The notes under the pieces were generated by a model, which was not told where the DNA came from, ran no database searches, and saw only the letters and a program-made list of their open reading frames with translations. A stretch of 43,545 nucleotides of DNA from an uncultured Lachnospiraceae bacterium (GTDB lineage: Bacteria; Bacillota; Clostridia; Lachnospirales; Lachnospiraceae), in contig CALGVA010000012.1 in NCBI GenBank assembly GCA_937920345.1, forward strand, positions 1 through 43,545. The letters run 5' to 3'. The position numbers and the translations under genes are program-made. Numbering within the stretch: the first letter of the stretch is position 1; each line of letters begins with the position of its first letter. Below are positions 24,055 to 33,130 of this stretch, one piece after another.

Positions 24055-25083
24055 ATGTCTGCTAAGAGCATAAAGTCGTCTAATGATATAAAGATTGATT
24101 TTGTTATTCCATGGGTGGATGGAAACGATCCGGCATGGCGGGATGAAAAGAGCAAGTATACTCCACAATTACAGGAAGATAGTAGAGAGGAAAGATATCG
24201 TGACTGGGATAATCTTAGATATTGGTTTAGAGGAGTTGAACAATTTACGCCTTGGGTGAATAAAATTTATTTTATTACTTGGGGACATGTTCCTGATTGG
24301 TTGAATACACAGAATGAAAGGCTGGTCATCGTGAATCACAGAGATTTTATCTCCAGTGAGCATTTGCCTGTTTTTAATGTTAATCCTATTGAAATGAACC
24401 TCCATAGAATCAAAGGGTTATCAGAACATTTTGTGTATTTTAATGATGACATGTTTATTATAGATAACATGAATAAGCATGATTTTTTCAAAGATGGACT
24501 TCCGTGTGAAACAGCAGCGTTGAATGTGCATTGTCCTGATGTACGATTTAATACATATGGGCATCTTCAGGCAATTGGAATTATTAATAAGTATTTCGAT
24601 TATAGAAAGACACTGCTGCAATACTGGCGGAAGTGGTTTAGTCCTAAAAACGGGAAAAATGTGTTTCGAACCCTGTATTTGTTGCCATGTCCGCGGTTTT
24701 CAGGGATATATCAGACACATTTGCCAACATCCTTTTTAAAATCCACTTTTGAAACTTTATGGAGATTGGAGCCAGAGTTGTTAGAGGAAACATCAGCCAG
24801 TAGATTTAGAAATAAATTGGATTATACGCAATGGCTTTTTAGAGACTGGCAATTAGCAAGTGGTAATTTCATGCCACGGAACTCTAACATAGGTAAAAGC
24901 TATATTCTGGAAGAAAATAGCAGTTCGATTTTTTATGTGGAGAAATATATACAGCAGCAAAAGGGTAAAATGATTTGTATTAATGATAGTACATTGACAG
25001 ATGATAAGTTTTGTAATTATAAGGATAGGGTGATTATGGCGTTTCAGAGCATTTTGCCTGAAAAATGCAGTTATGAAAAATAG
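24055..25083 (+). CDS. Stealth-family capsule sugar phosphotransferase
   Basis: A 342-residue protein of the Stealth family, the hexose-1-phosphotransferases that build phosphodiester-linked polymers and are related to human GlcNAc-1-phosphotransferase. Conserved regions are recognisable: CR1 IDFVIPWVDGNDPAW (about residue 12), CR2 RDWDNLRYWFRGVEQFTPWV with the following VPDWLN, CR3 NLHRIKGLSEHFVYFNDDMF, and a later FLKSTFETLW region. A phosphodiester in the repeat unit is therefore likely. It starts two bases after the GT2 stop, behind AAGGAG. Confidence 0.88.
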   Translation: MSAKSIKSSNDIKIDFVIPWVDGNDPAWRDEKSKYTPQLQEDSREERYRDWDNLRYWFRGVEQFTPWVNKIYFITWGHVPDWLNTQNERLVIVNHRDFISSEHLPVFNVNPIEMNLHRIKGLSEHFVYFNDDMFIIDNMNKHDFFKDGLPCETAALNVHCPDVRFNTYGHLQAIGIINKYFDYRKTLLQYWRKWFSPKNGKNVFRTLYLLPCPRFSGIYQTHLPTSFLKSTFETLWRLEPELLEETSASRFRNKLDYTQWLFRDWQLASGNFMPRNSNIGKSYILEENSSSIFYVEKYIQQQKGKMICINDSTLTDDKFCNYKDRVIMAFQSILPEKCSYEK

Positions 25084-25100
25084 AAAAAAGGTTAACTGAA

Positions 25101-26207
25101 ATGGTTAAAATATGTTTAGTAGTGTCAGATATGTTTCATTTTGGTGGCGCTGAAAGAGTTGCGGCTAATTTAGCAAATTCTCTTTGTGAAAAATATGAAA
25201 TTACTTTAATCAGTGCCTTTGGAAATGAGCAGCCCATAGCATATAGCTTGGATCAAAGAATAAAGTTTTTCTATATAGTAAATAAAAATATCAGATTGAG
25301 ATATTGTTATTTTTCAGCATGTAGAAAACTGAATAAAATTTTGAATGAAGTATGTCCGGACATTACATTATTAGTACATGCTTCTACGTACGTTTTTCTG
25401 CCGTCATTTTGGAAAGTAAAGACAAAGTGTATAGCATGTGAGCACATGAATCTGCAAAATAAATTCAGTACAGCGTCATTAGGGTCAAAGATTAAGAGGC
25501 GGTGTGCTGTTTTGAAATGTAATAAGATCGTTACATTAACGCAGGCGGATAAAGAGAATTATATAAAGAAATACCGTTTGGCGGATGATAAAGTTGTAAA
25601 TATATATAATTGGATAGAACCAGAGTTGTTGAATTATTTTAAAGTCCATAATGGACAAGATAAAAAAATAATTACTGTCGGTAGATTTGATCCGGTTAAA
25701 GGATACGAGATGTTAGTGGAGGTTGCTAAAGAGGTTTTACACAGACACACGGATTGGGTGTGGCATATATATGGAACTGGCGATAGTGGATATAAGCACA
25801 AGATTCAACAGATGATAGAGGAATATCAGTTAGAAAACAGACTGGTGATTAAAGAACCGGTTAAAGCCATATATGAGAAATACCCGGAGTACAGCTTCTT
25901 TGTATTAACATCGTATTATGAGGGTCTGCCGATGGTATTGTTGGAGGCGCAGGCATGTGGATTGCCGGTAATTTCATTTGCATCACCTACCGGACCGGAG
26001 GAAATTATAGTAAATGGGGTTAATGGAGATTTGGTGCCTTGCTATGACATCGGCACTATGATAAATAAGGTTGATGATTTGATCAATAACAGTAAAAAAA
26101 TACAGGATTTTTCTCAAAAAAGTTCTCAAAATATTGAGAAATTTCAAAAAGAGAAGATATTAAAGCAGTGGGAACAGTTGTTTGACAGTTTGATAGGAGA
26201 GAGATAA
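25101..26207 (+). CDS. Family 4 glycosyltransferase
   Basis: A 368-residue GT-B-fold retaining glycosyltransferase. The N-terminal half begins KICLVVSDMFHFGGAERVAA. The C-terminal half has the donor-binding features ITVGRFDPVKGYEMLV, YEKYPEYSFFVLTSYYEGLP and MVLLEAQACGLPVIS, with the E-x7-E pattern of GT4 enzymes. It is cytoplasmic and probably extends the lipid-linked repeat unit. Donor sugar is unknown. Confidence 0.92.
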   Translation: MVKICLVVSDMFHFGGAERVAANLANSLCEKYEITLISAFGNEQPIAYSLDQRIKFFYIVNKNIRLRYCYFSACRKLNKILNEVCPDITLLVHASTYVFLPSFWKVKTKCIACEHMNLQNKFSTASLGSKIKRRCAVLKCNKIVTLTQADKENYIKKYRLADDKVVNIYNWIEPELLNYFKVHNGQDKKIITVGRFDPVKGYEMLVEVAKEVLHRHTDWVWHIYGTGDSGYKHKIQQMIEEYQLENRLVIKEPVKAIYEKYPEYSFFVLTSYYEGLPMVLLEAQACGLPVISFASPTGPEEIIVNGVNGDLVPCYDIGTMINKVDDLINNSKKIQDFSQKSSQNIEKFQKEKILKQWEQLFDSLIGER

Positions 26208-27302
26208 TTGATATATATTGCATTAGGATACAGTTTGGTATTTATTCTTTTTTTCATTTTATTACAGCTTGTTCCGAGGTATACCGTCAATTCTAAGGTA
26301 TACAGGAATGGTTTAATAATTTTGACATTTATGTTTTGCTACATTGCGTATCGCTATATTCCGCTGAAAACAGATGATTTGTATCGATACTATTTATTAA
26401 TGGATCGGATGCGGGATAGAACTCTGGAATGGGGATTGTTATCTTCACAATATTCACATGAGCCGTTTTCCAATCTTCTTTTTTTATGTGTGGCTAAACT
26501 ATCTAAGCATGATGAAATATATCAGGTTATTGCAGTACTGCTTATATATGGAACATTTTTTCTTAATATTAAAAAAGTGACCGGTTTTAATATTAAAAAG
26601 GAAGAAAATTTATATATTATTACGTTTTTGTCGTTTATGGTTTTACAGTTTTCAATATCCGGAACGCGAAATACATTAGCAGCGTTATTTTTTGCCTATG
26701 GTTTATATAATGAGACGGATACGCTCTCTAAAAAAAGTTGGATATTTTACATTCTTTCTGTGTGCACACATATAGGCTTGGCTCCAATTGTGTTACTTAG
26801 ACTGGTGTCCTACTATTTGCCAAAAAAAAGATTTTATTTCATACATTTTATATTAGTGTTTTGGTCATTTGCAGTAGGAATTGTAGTAACCCTGTTATAT
26901 CGAGTACATAATACATATATTCAGTTGATAGCCTGGAAATTACAAAAGTATGTAAATAGTGCATATAAACAGAATTTTGATACCAGACATATTATTGCAA
27001 TGCTGATTTTATGTATATTGTTTGCAATGATTTATTTAGCGGAATCAAAAAAAACAAATGCTTATACATGTTTTATGGGATATTTGATTTTTATAACGTT
27101 AGGATGTTTTGTTTCGCAGGTGTTATTTGAACGTTATGTCAGAGTGTTATGCGCATGTATGCTGCCCATGTTTATCCAGCTAAAAGAAGAAAAGTGGGCG
27201 TTTAAAAAGTTAGTAATGTATGCGATTGTTGCCTTAGACATTGGTATGTTATGTTATCAGGCATGGATGTTCATGTCCCATTTAGATGTATGGTTTGTAT
27301 GA
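26208..27302 (+). CDS. EpsG-like polysaccharide polymerase
   Basis: A 364-residue protein with about ten membrane helices, starting at TTG 26208 directly after the GT4 stop, with AGGAGAG upstream. The pattern YRYIPLKTDDLYRYY...SHEPFSNLLF...ISGTRNTLAALFFAYGLY is characteristic of EpsG/Wzy-type polymerases, which join repeat units outside the membrane. A polymerase is otherwise missing from the locus, which supports this role. Coding is very AT-rich. Confidence 0.8.
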   Translation: MIYIALGYSLVFILFFILLQLVPRYTVNSKVYRNGLIILTFMFCYIAYRYIPLKTDDLYRYYLLMDRMRDRTLEWGLLSSQYSHEPFSNLLFLCVAKLSKHDEIYQVIAVLLIYGTFFLNIKKVTGFNIKKEENLYIITFLSFMVLQFSISGTRNTLAALFFAYGLYNETDTLSKKSWIFYILSVCTHIGLAPIVLLRLVSYYLPKKRFYFIHFILVFWSFAVGIVVTLLYRVHNTYIQLIAWKLQKYVNSAYKQNFDTRHIIAMLILCILFAMIYLAESKKTNAYTCFMGYLIFITLGCFVSQVLFERYVRVLCACMLPMFIQLKEEKWAFKKLVMYAIVALDIGMLCYQAWMFMSHLDVWFV

Positions 27303-27452
27303 AATCATATTTAATACAGTGGACATCAATGTTTTATGATCTGAACAGCTTAAAGACAAAATGGAACATGAAATAAGAGAGAAATGAAATAAATATAGTC
27401 TGAAAGTATAAAGTAATATGGAAAGGAAAATGTATCAAACTTTAGGTACAGT

Positions 27453-28490
27453 ATGGTATTAAATATAAGCATGGAAGATACAGAACAGAATATATTAGTA
27501 AGCATTTATTGCTTAGCCTATAATCATGGCAAATATATCAGAGATGCGTTGGAAGGCTTTTTGATGCAGAAAACAAATTTCAGATTTGAGGTCATTGTAC
27601 ACGATGATGCATCTACAGATGAGACACCGAATATTATAAGAGAATATGCTGAAAAGTATCCTGATATCATAAAACCGATTTTTCAAAATGAGAATCAGTA
27701 TGCCAAAAAGATTAAGGTAGTAAATACTTATATTGCTCCAAGAGTACAGGGAAAATATATTGCAGTGTGCGAGGGTGATGACTATTGGTGCAGTTCGGAA
27801 AAACTTCAGAAGCAGGTCGATTTTCTTGAATCACATCCACATTATTCCGCTTGTGTGCATAATACAAAATGTGTTAATTGCCTGAATGGCAAAATAAAGC
27901 TGCAGAGTCCGCTGACAGATAATGGAATAATCGGAACAGAAGATGTTTTACAGTATAAATGGAATGCTTTTCATTTATCCAGTGTCATGTACAAAAGGGA
28001 GTATTTATTACGGCCCAAAGCTTTTTATGCAAAAGGATTTGGTGACTATCCTTTGGCAATTTATTTATCAATGGTAGGTAAGATTTATTATTTTAAGGAT
28101 GTAATGTCAGTATACCGTTATATCTCTAATAAGGATGCCTGGACCTACAAAAATATGATATCCAGAAATTATGAAGAAAGACTGACAAATAATGTGCTTG
28201 AAGAAAACCGGATGTTGAATGAAATTGATCAGTATAGTGAAGGGAAATACCATAGCATAATTTATAATGTTCTAAGGGAAAATGAATTTAAGATATTAAA
28301 TATAGAAGGCAAATACAAAGAAGCGTATGTGAAATATAAAGATATTGTCAGGCGCTTATCACCACGTGAATTATTTAAAATCAGAGTAAAGGCTTATGTT
28401 CCATTTGTTGGGAAATTATATAAACATGTTGGATATTATAGCCGAGTTTTATTTTCAAAGCAAAAAAACTATTCAAAGGAAATGACATGA
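27453..28490 (+). CDS. Family 2 glycosyltransferase
   Basis: A 345-residue GT-A enzyme, similar to those often annotated as glycosyl transferase in capsule loci. Typical parts are LVSIYCLAYNHGKYIRDALE, FEVIVHDDASTDETPNIIRE and the metal site VCEGDDYWCSSEKLQKQVDF. The start could be ATG 27453 (AGG six bases upstream) or ATG 27471, where homology begins; I kept the first. It is separated from the polymerase gene by 150 AT-rich bases without a clear promoter, and overlaps the flippase gene by four bases (ATGA). Sugar specificity is unknown. Confidence 0.9.
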   Translation: MVLNISMEDTEQNILVSIYCLAYNHGKYIRDALEGFLMQKTNFRFEVIVHDDASTDETPNIIREYAEKYPDIIKPIFQNENQYAKKIKVVNTYIAPRVQGKYIAVCEGDDYWCSSEKLQKQVDFLESHPHYSACVHNTKCVNCLNGKIKLQSPLTDNGIIGTEDVLQYKWNAFHLSSVMYKREYLLRPKAFYAKGFGDYPLAIYLSMVGKIYYFKDVMSVYRYISNKDAWTYKNMISRNYEERLTNNVLEENRMLNEIDQYSEGKYHSIIYNVLRENEFKILNIEGKYKEAYVKYKDIVRRLSPRELFKIRVKAYVPFVGKLYKHVGYYSRVLFSKQKNYSKEMT

Positions 28491-29935
28491 AACCCAGTAG
28501 TTCTAAAGTTTTTTCTAACTTAATCTGGCGTTTAGCCGAGCGGTGTGGAGCACATTTGGTTTCTTTTGTAGTTTCCATAGTTCTTGCAAGAATGTTGGCG
28601 CCTGAAGTATATGGTACCGTGGCGTTGATCACTGTTTTTACAACTATACTGCAGGTATTTGTTGACAGCGGTCTGGGCAATGCTCTGATTCAGAAGAAAG
28701 ATGCAGACGCTTTGGACTTTTCGACTGTTTTCTATGCAAATGTTTGCTTTTGTGGAGTTTTGTACATAGTTTTTTTCTTATGTGCTCCATTTATTGCAGG
28801 ATTTTATGAGGATGCTTTTTTGACACCGCTGATCCGTGTGCTTGGTATTACGATTGTTGTTTCCGGCGTGAAGAACATCCAGCAGGCATATGTGTCGCGC
28901 AATATGATGTTTAAGAAATTTTTCTTTTCCACATTGGGAGGCACAATTGCAGCAGCAGTTGCGGGAATTGCATTGGCAATGGCCGGATACGGTGCATGGG
29001 CACTGGTGGCCCAGCAGGTGATCAATGTGACTGTTGATACAGTTATTTTGTGGATTACGGTCAGATGGCGTCCACAGAGAACATTTTCTATCAAACGTCT
29101 CAAAAGCTTATTCTCCTATGGATGGAAATTACTGGTTTCATCGTTGCTTGATATAGGTTACAACAACATCCGGCAATTAATTCTCGGCAAGATGTATTCG
29201 GCTTCTGATCTGGCATATTACAACAGGGGAAGGCAATTCCCCAATTTTATTGTTACAAACGTCAACAGCGCCATTGACAGCGTCTTATTTCCGGCAATGG
29301 CGAGTGTTCAGGACAACCGCCAAAGTGTAAAGCAGATGACAAGAAAATCCATCAAAGTCAGCGTATATATTATGGCACCCTTAATGATGGGGCTGGCCTT
29401 TGCGGCGGAGCCGGTCGTGAGGTTCATTCTGACAGACAAGTGGCTGGAATGTGTTCCGTATCTCAGAATTTTTTGTATCACATTCATGTTCTATCCGATC
29501 CATACGGCTAACTTGAATGCTATTAAGGCGATGGGAAGAAGCGATCTTTTTTTAAAGCTGGAAGTCATGAAAAAATGTGTAGGGAGTATTCTGTTGCTTT
29601 CAACTATGTGGTTTGGACCCATGGCGATGGCATACAGTTTACTGCTAAGCAGCGTTTTGTGTCAGATCATTAACACATGGCCGAACAGAAAGCTGCTGGA
29701 GTATGGGTATCTCGAACAGCTAAAAGATATTTTGCCGGCCATATTTTTGTCAGTCGGCATGGGGAGCGCTGTGTGGTTGATATCCCTGACAGGTTTGCCG
29801 CAGATGGCTGTTCTGAGCATTCAGGTGGTACTGGGGGCAGTGATTTATCTTGCAGGGTCAATGGTTTTCAGGATAGATTCTTTTGTTTATTTGATGGATA
29901 TCCTGAAATCATTTCATGGGATACGGCATAAATGA
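28487..29935 (+). CDS. wzx: Wzx-type oligosaccharide flippase
   Basis: A 482-residue protein with about 12-14 membrane helices, of the polysaccharide transport family in the MOP superfamily (similar to WzxC/TuaB). The N-terminus RLAERCGAHLVSFVVSIVLA with RMLAPEVYGTVAL and the later SYGWKLLVSSLLDIGYNNIR are family signatures. It flips the completed lipid-linked repeat unit to the outer face for the polymerase. It is translationally coupled to the preceding GT2. GC content rises again in this gene. Confidence 0.94.
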   Translation: MKPSSSKVFSNLIWRLAERCGAHLVSFVVSIVLARMLAPEVYGTVALITVFTTILQVFVDSGLGNALIQKKDADALDFSTVFYANVCFCGVLYIVFFLCAPFIAGFYEDAFLTPLIRVLGITIVVSGVKNIQQAYVSRNMMFKKFFFSTLGGTIAAAVAGIALAMAGYGAWALVAQQVINVTVDTVILWITVRWRPQRTFSIKRLKSLFSYGWKLLVSSLLDIGYNNIRQLILGKMYSASDLAYYNRGRQFPNFIVTNVNSAIDSVLFPAMASVQDNRQSVKQMTRKSIKVSVYIMAPLMMGLAFAAEPVVRFILTDKWLECVPYLRIFCITFMFYPIHTANLNAIKAMGRSDLFLKLEVMKKCVGSILLLSTMWFGPMAMAYSLLLSSVLCQIINTWPNRKLLEYGYLEQLKDILPAIFLSVGMGSAVWLISLTGLPQMAVLSIQVVLGAVIYLAGSMVFRIDSFVYLMDILKSFHGIRHK

Positions 29936-29999
29936 TTTCATACGGTATAACACGATTTCAAATATATGCAGGTTAAATTCTGAGGTAGGAGGAGCTACA

Positions 30000-31109
30000 A
30001 TGGACAGAATATTAGTCACGCGTTCATCCATGCCGCCCATGGATGAGTACATGGGGGAGATAGAGGAATTATGGGAGACACACTGGCTTACCAATATGGG
30101 AGTAAAACATAAGAAGCTTCAGGAGAAACTGAAAGAATATCTTGGGGTTGAAAATGTTGACCTGCTGACGAACGGACATATGGCATTAGAGCTCACTATG
30201 CAGGCGATGGGTCTTCATGGTGAAGTTATCACAACGCCATTTACTTTTGCTTCAACGACGCATGCAATTGTGCGAAACGGACTTACTCCCGTGTTTTGCG
30301 ATATTAACCCTGATGATTTTACAATAGATGTTAATAAAATTGAATCGCTGATCACAGACCGGACATGCGCTATAGTTCCGGTTCACGTGTATGGGAATAT
30401 CTGTGATGTCAAAGAAATTGAACGGATTGCCCGCAGGCATGAACTGAAAGTGATATATGATGCCGCGCATGCTTTTGGTGAGACATATGAAGACGTGGGG
30501 ATTGGTTCTTTCGGGGATGCCTCCTGCTTCAGTTTTCATGCGACAAAAGTATTTAATACGATTGAGGGCGGTGCGGTCTGTTATAAGGATAAAGACTTTG
30601 GTCTTAATTTGTACCGGTTAAAGAACTTTGGTATAAGAGGGCCGGAGACTGTGGACGGCGTTGGTGCTAATGCCAAGATGAATGAGTTTTGTGCGGCCAT
30701 GGGACTTTGCAATTTAAAGCATGTGAATGAGGAAATAGAGAAAAGAAGGCTGGTTGTAGAGCGTTATCGTAATCATCTGGAAGGGGTAGAAGGCATCAAG
30801 CTAAATCCGATACAGGAGGGCGTAAAACAAAATTATGCCTACTTTCCGATTGTATTTGATGAGAAGGAATTTGGTGCAAGCCGTAATGAGGTATTTGACA
30901 GACTTGCGGAGAACGGGATTGGTGCAAGGAAGTATTTCTATCCACTGACAAATACATATGACTGTTACCATGGCAGGTATGATGTGAACCTTACTCCGAT
31001 AGCGTTACATATCAGCAGGCGTGTGCTGACGCTTCCGATGTATGCGGATCTTGCATTAGAAGATGTGGATAGGATATGCAGGATACTACTAGAGAGCAAA
31101 GAGAGGTAA
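30000..31109 (+). CDS. DegT/DnrJ/EryC1-type sugar aminotransferase
   Basis: A 369-residue PLP-dependent aminotransferase acting on a nucleotide-linked keto-sugar. I chose ATG 30000 because GGAGG lies just upstream and homology begins there; the frame extends upstream into the flippase gene. The N-terminus TRSSMPPMDEYMGEIEELWE with THWLTNMG resembles VioA-like enzymes that make dTDP-4-amino-4,6-dideoxyglucose. The PLP lysine is K183 in SFHATKVFNTIEGG. No 4,6-dehydratase or nucleotidyltransferase is in the window, so the keto-sugar must come from elsewhere. Next are an ATP-grasp ligase and an acyltransferase, consistent with N-acylation of the new amine. Confidence 0.92.
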   Translation: MDRILVTRSSMPPMDEYMGEIEELWETHWLTNMGVKHKKLQEKLKEYLGVENVDLLTNGHMALELTMQAMGLHGEVITTPFTFASTTHAIVRNGLTPVFCDINPDDFTIDVNKIESLITDRTCAIVPVHVYGNICDVKEIERIARRHELKVIYDAAHAFGETYEDVGIGSFGDASCFSFHATKVFNTIEGGAVCYKDKDFGLNLYRLKNFGIRGPETVDGVGANAKMNEFCAAMGLCNLKHVNEEIEKRRLVVERYRNHLEGVEGIKLNPIQEGVKQNYAYFPIVFDEKEFGASRNEVFDRLAENGIGARKYFYPLTNTYDCYHGRYDVNLTPIALHISRRVLTLPMYADLALEDVDRICRILLESKER

Positions 31110-31114
31110 GAAGT

Positions 31115-32326
31115 ATGAAAAAACTTATGATTTTAGGCGGCTCGAAGTATGCGGTTCCGGTTATAGAAACAGCACACAGGCTGGGGATATACGTTATTAC
31201 ATGTGATTATCTTCCTGATAATACTGCACATAAATATTCAGATGAGTACTGCAACGTAAGTATTATTGATAAAGAGGCTGTATTAGAAGCGGCACAAAAC
31301 CAGAAGATTGATGGAATTGTTTCATTTGCATGTGATCCGGGGGTTGTTACGGCGGCATATGTAGCGGAGCAGATGGGACTTCCATTTCAATGCTCATATG
31401 AGGCAGCAGTCATTTTGCAGGACAAGGGTTTGTTTCGGCAGTTCCTGACAGACCATGCATTTAATGCGCCTCATGCGAGGAGATATACTGATCTGCAGCA
31501 GCCTTTAAAGGATATTGATTTTTTTACATGGCCTGTTATTGTGAAACCCGTAGATTCTGCGGGGAGTAAAGGCGTTACAAGAGTAGATGATCCTGATTTG
31601 CTGGCGGCGGCAATTGAGACCGCTGTGGCAGAGGCACATAATGCAGCTTTTATCATAGAAGACTTTTTAACTTTTGAAGGCTGTCATTCCAGCGCTGATT
31701 TGTTTACGGTCGGGGGAAAACTTGAATTTGTGACATATTCTGATCATTGGTTTGATCAAGAAGCAGATAATCCATATACACCGGCAATGAATGTATGGCC
31801 GTCCTCAATGAAATTGCAGCACCAGCAGTATCTTACAAGGGAAACGCAGAGACTGATGGATCTGCTGGGGATGCGGAATGGAATTTATAATATAGAGACT
31901 TGTGTGGGTTCTAATGGGAAACCATACATAATGGAAGTATCACCTCGCGGCGGTGGCAATAAGATTGCAGAGATACAGGAACTTGCTTTCAATGTAAAAC
32001 TTATTGAAAATGAGGTAAGGCAGGCAGTACAGATGCCGTTGCTGGAAATGGAACAAAGGGAGTGCGATGGATACTGGTGCGAAATAATCATACATGCACG
32101 GCCCGGTCAAAGTGGAGTTCTAAAATCTGTTGCATGGGATCCTGATATTGAAAGAAAATATGTTAAGGTAATAGATATTTCCGCTAAGCCTGGAGATGTG
32201 ATTCAGCCATTTACAGGGGCCAATATGGCATTGGGCCATCTGTTTTTACGGTTTGACAGTCGCGAGGAATTGAATGATGTGATGTCAAGGCAGGAAGAAT
32301 GGCTTCATATAGAGATTCAGAAATAG
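31115..32326 (+). CDS. ATP-grasp carboxylate-amine ligase-like protein
   Basis: A 403-residue ATP-grasp enzyme, with the ATG at 31115 behind AGAGAGG. The N-terminal Rossmann-like part begins KKLMILGGSKYAVPVIETAH. The ATP-grasp core includes WPVIVKPVDSAGSKGVTRVD and the metal/catalytic block YIMEVSPRGGGNKIAE. Such enzymes activate a carboxylate as acyl phosphate and join it to an amine. Five bases after an amino-sugar aminotransferase, it probably attaches an amino acid or another acid to the amino sugar. This role is inferred; the substrate is not visible. Confidence 0.82.
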   Translation: MKKLMILGGSKYAVPVIETAHRLGIYVITCDYLPDNTAHKYSDEYCNVSIIDKEAVLEAAQNQKIDGIVSFACDPGVVTAAYVAEQMGLPFQCSYEAAVILQDKGLFRQFLTDHAFNAPHARRYTDLQQPLKDIDFFTWPVIVKPVDSAGSKGVTRVDDPDLLAAAIETAVAEAHNAAFIIEDFLTFEGCHSSADLFTVGGKLEFVTYSDHWFDQEADNPYTPAMNVWPSSMKLQHQQYLTRETQRLMDLLGMRNGIYNIETCVGSNGKPYIMEVSPRGGGNKIAEIQELAFNVKLIENEVRQAVQMPLLEMEQRECDGYWCEIIIHARPGQSGVLKSVAWDPDIERKYVKVIDISAKPGDVIQPFTGANMALGHLFLRFDSREELNDVMSRQEEWLHIEIQK

Positions 32327-32361
32327 AAAACTGGCGTGTAGCAGGAAAGAAGGAATAAAAT

Positions 32362-33048
32362 ATGGAGAAACTAATTATTATTGGAACGAGCACCAATGCA
32401 AGACATGTTTTTGAATTTGTCACCGGCTATAATTTGTTTGATGTTGTCGGATTCGCTGTTGATGAACAATATAGGACTGAAGATACATTTTATGACAAAC
32501 CGGTATATGCCATAGAAACTCTGGCAGATCAGATTGATAAGGACGAAGTGAAGATTTTTATTGCTTTGCTCTGGAACTGTTTGAACGCAGAAAGACGTGA
32601 CTTGTATTTTAGATTGAAAGAACAGGGATATCAGTTTGCAAATATTGTTTCGCCCAAAGCAGTTGTACGAGGAAAAATTAAGGGTGATAACTGCTGGATT
32701 CATGATTTTGTCGTTATTCAAAATGGTGCGGAGATTGGAAATAATGTTGCCATAATGGCTTTTTCTCTGGTGGGTGCCCGCAGCAAGATAGAGGATCATT
32801 GCTTTCTGGGTGCAAAGAGCACGGTTGGCGGAAATTCTATTATTGGTATTCAGTCATTTGTGGGTATCAACTGTACAGTTTTTGATGATACGCAGGTAGG
32901 GAAAAAGTGCATCTTAGGTGCGTGTACTGATATAAAACGTAATATTCCGGATTATTCTTGTGTAAAAACATCAATAACCTATGAAATTAAACAGTATGAC
33001 AGCGATACAATTGAGGAAAAGCTGGTTTTTGCTAAAAACGTTCGTTGA
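32362..33048 (+). CDS. NeuD/PglD-type sugar O/N-acyltransferase
   Basis: A 228-residue protein with the two-domain layout of the NeuD/PglD family. A small N-terminal nucleotide-sugar-binding domain (KLIIIGTSTNARHVFEFV) is followed by a left-handed beta helix of hexapeptide repeats (about 105-200), with segments such as IHDFVVIQNGAEIGNNVAIM and HCFLGAKSTVGGNSIIG. It should transfer acetyl or another acyl group from a CoA thioester to a sugar. The usual catalytic His is probably among HDF or DHC but cannot be assigned with certainty. It lies between the ligase gene and the acyl-CoA cassette, so it may use the CoA ester made there. Confidence 0.85.
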   Translation: MEKLIIIGTSTNARHVFEFVTGYNLFDVVGFAVDEQYRTEDTFYDKPVYAIETLADQIDKDEVKIFIALLWNCLNAERRDLYFRLKEQGYQFANIVSPKAVVRGKIKGDNCWIHDFVVIQNGAEIGNNVAIMAFSLVGARSKIEDHCFLGAKSTVGGNSIIGIQSFVGINCTVFDDTQVGKKCILGACTDIKRNIPDYSCVKTSITYEIKQYDSDTIEEKLVFAKNVR

Positions 33049-33130
33049 CAAAGAGCAAATACGATACGTTTGTTAATGGCTGGCATAAACTCTCACGATA
33101 CTATAACAATGAGAAAGTGAAGGAGAATAG

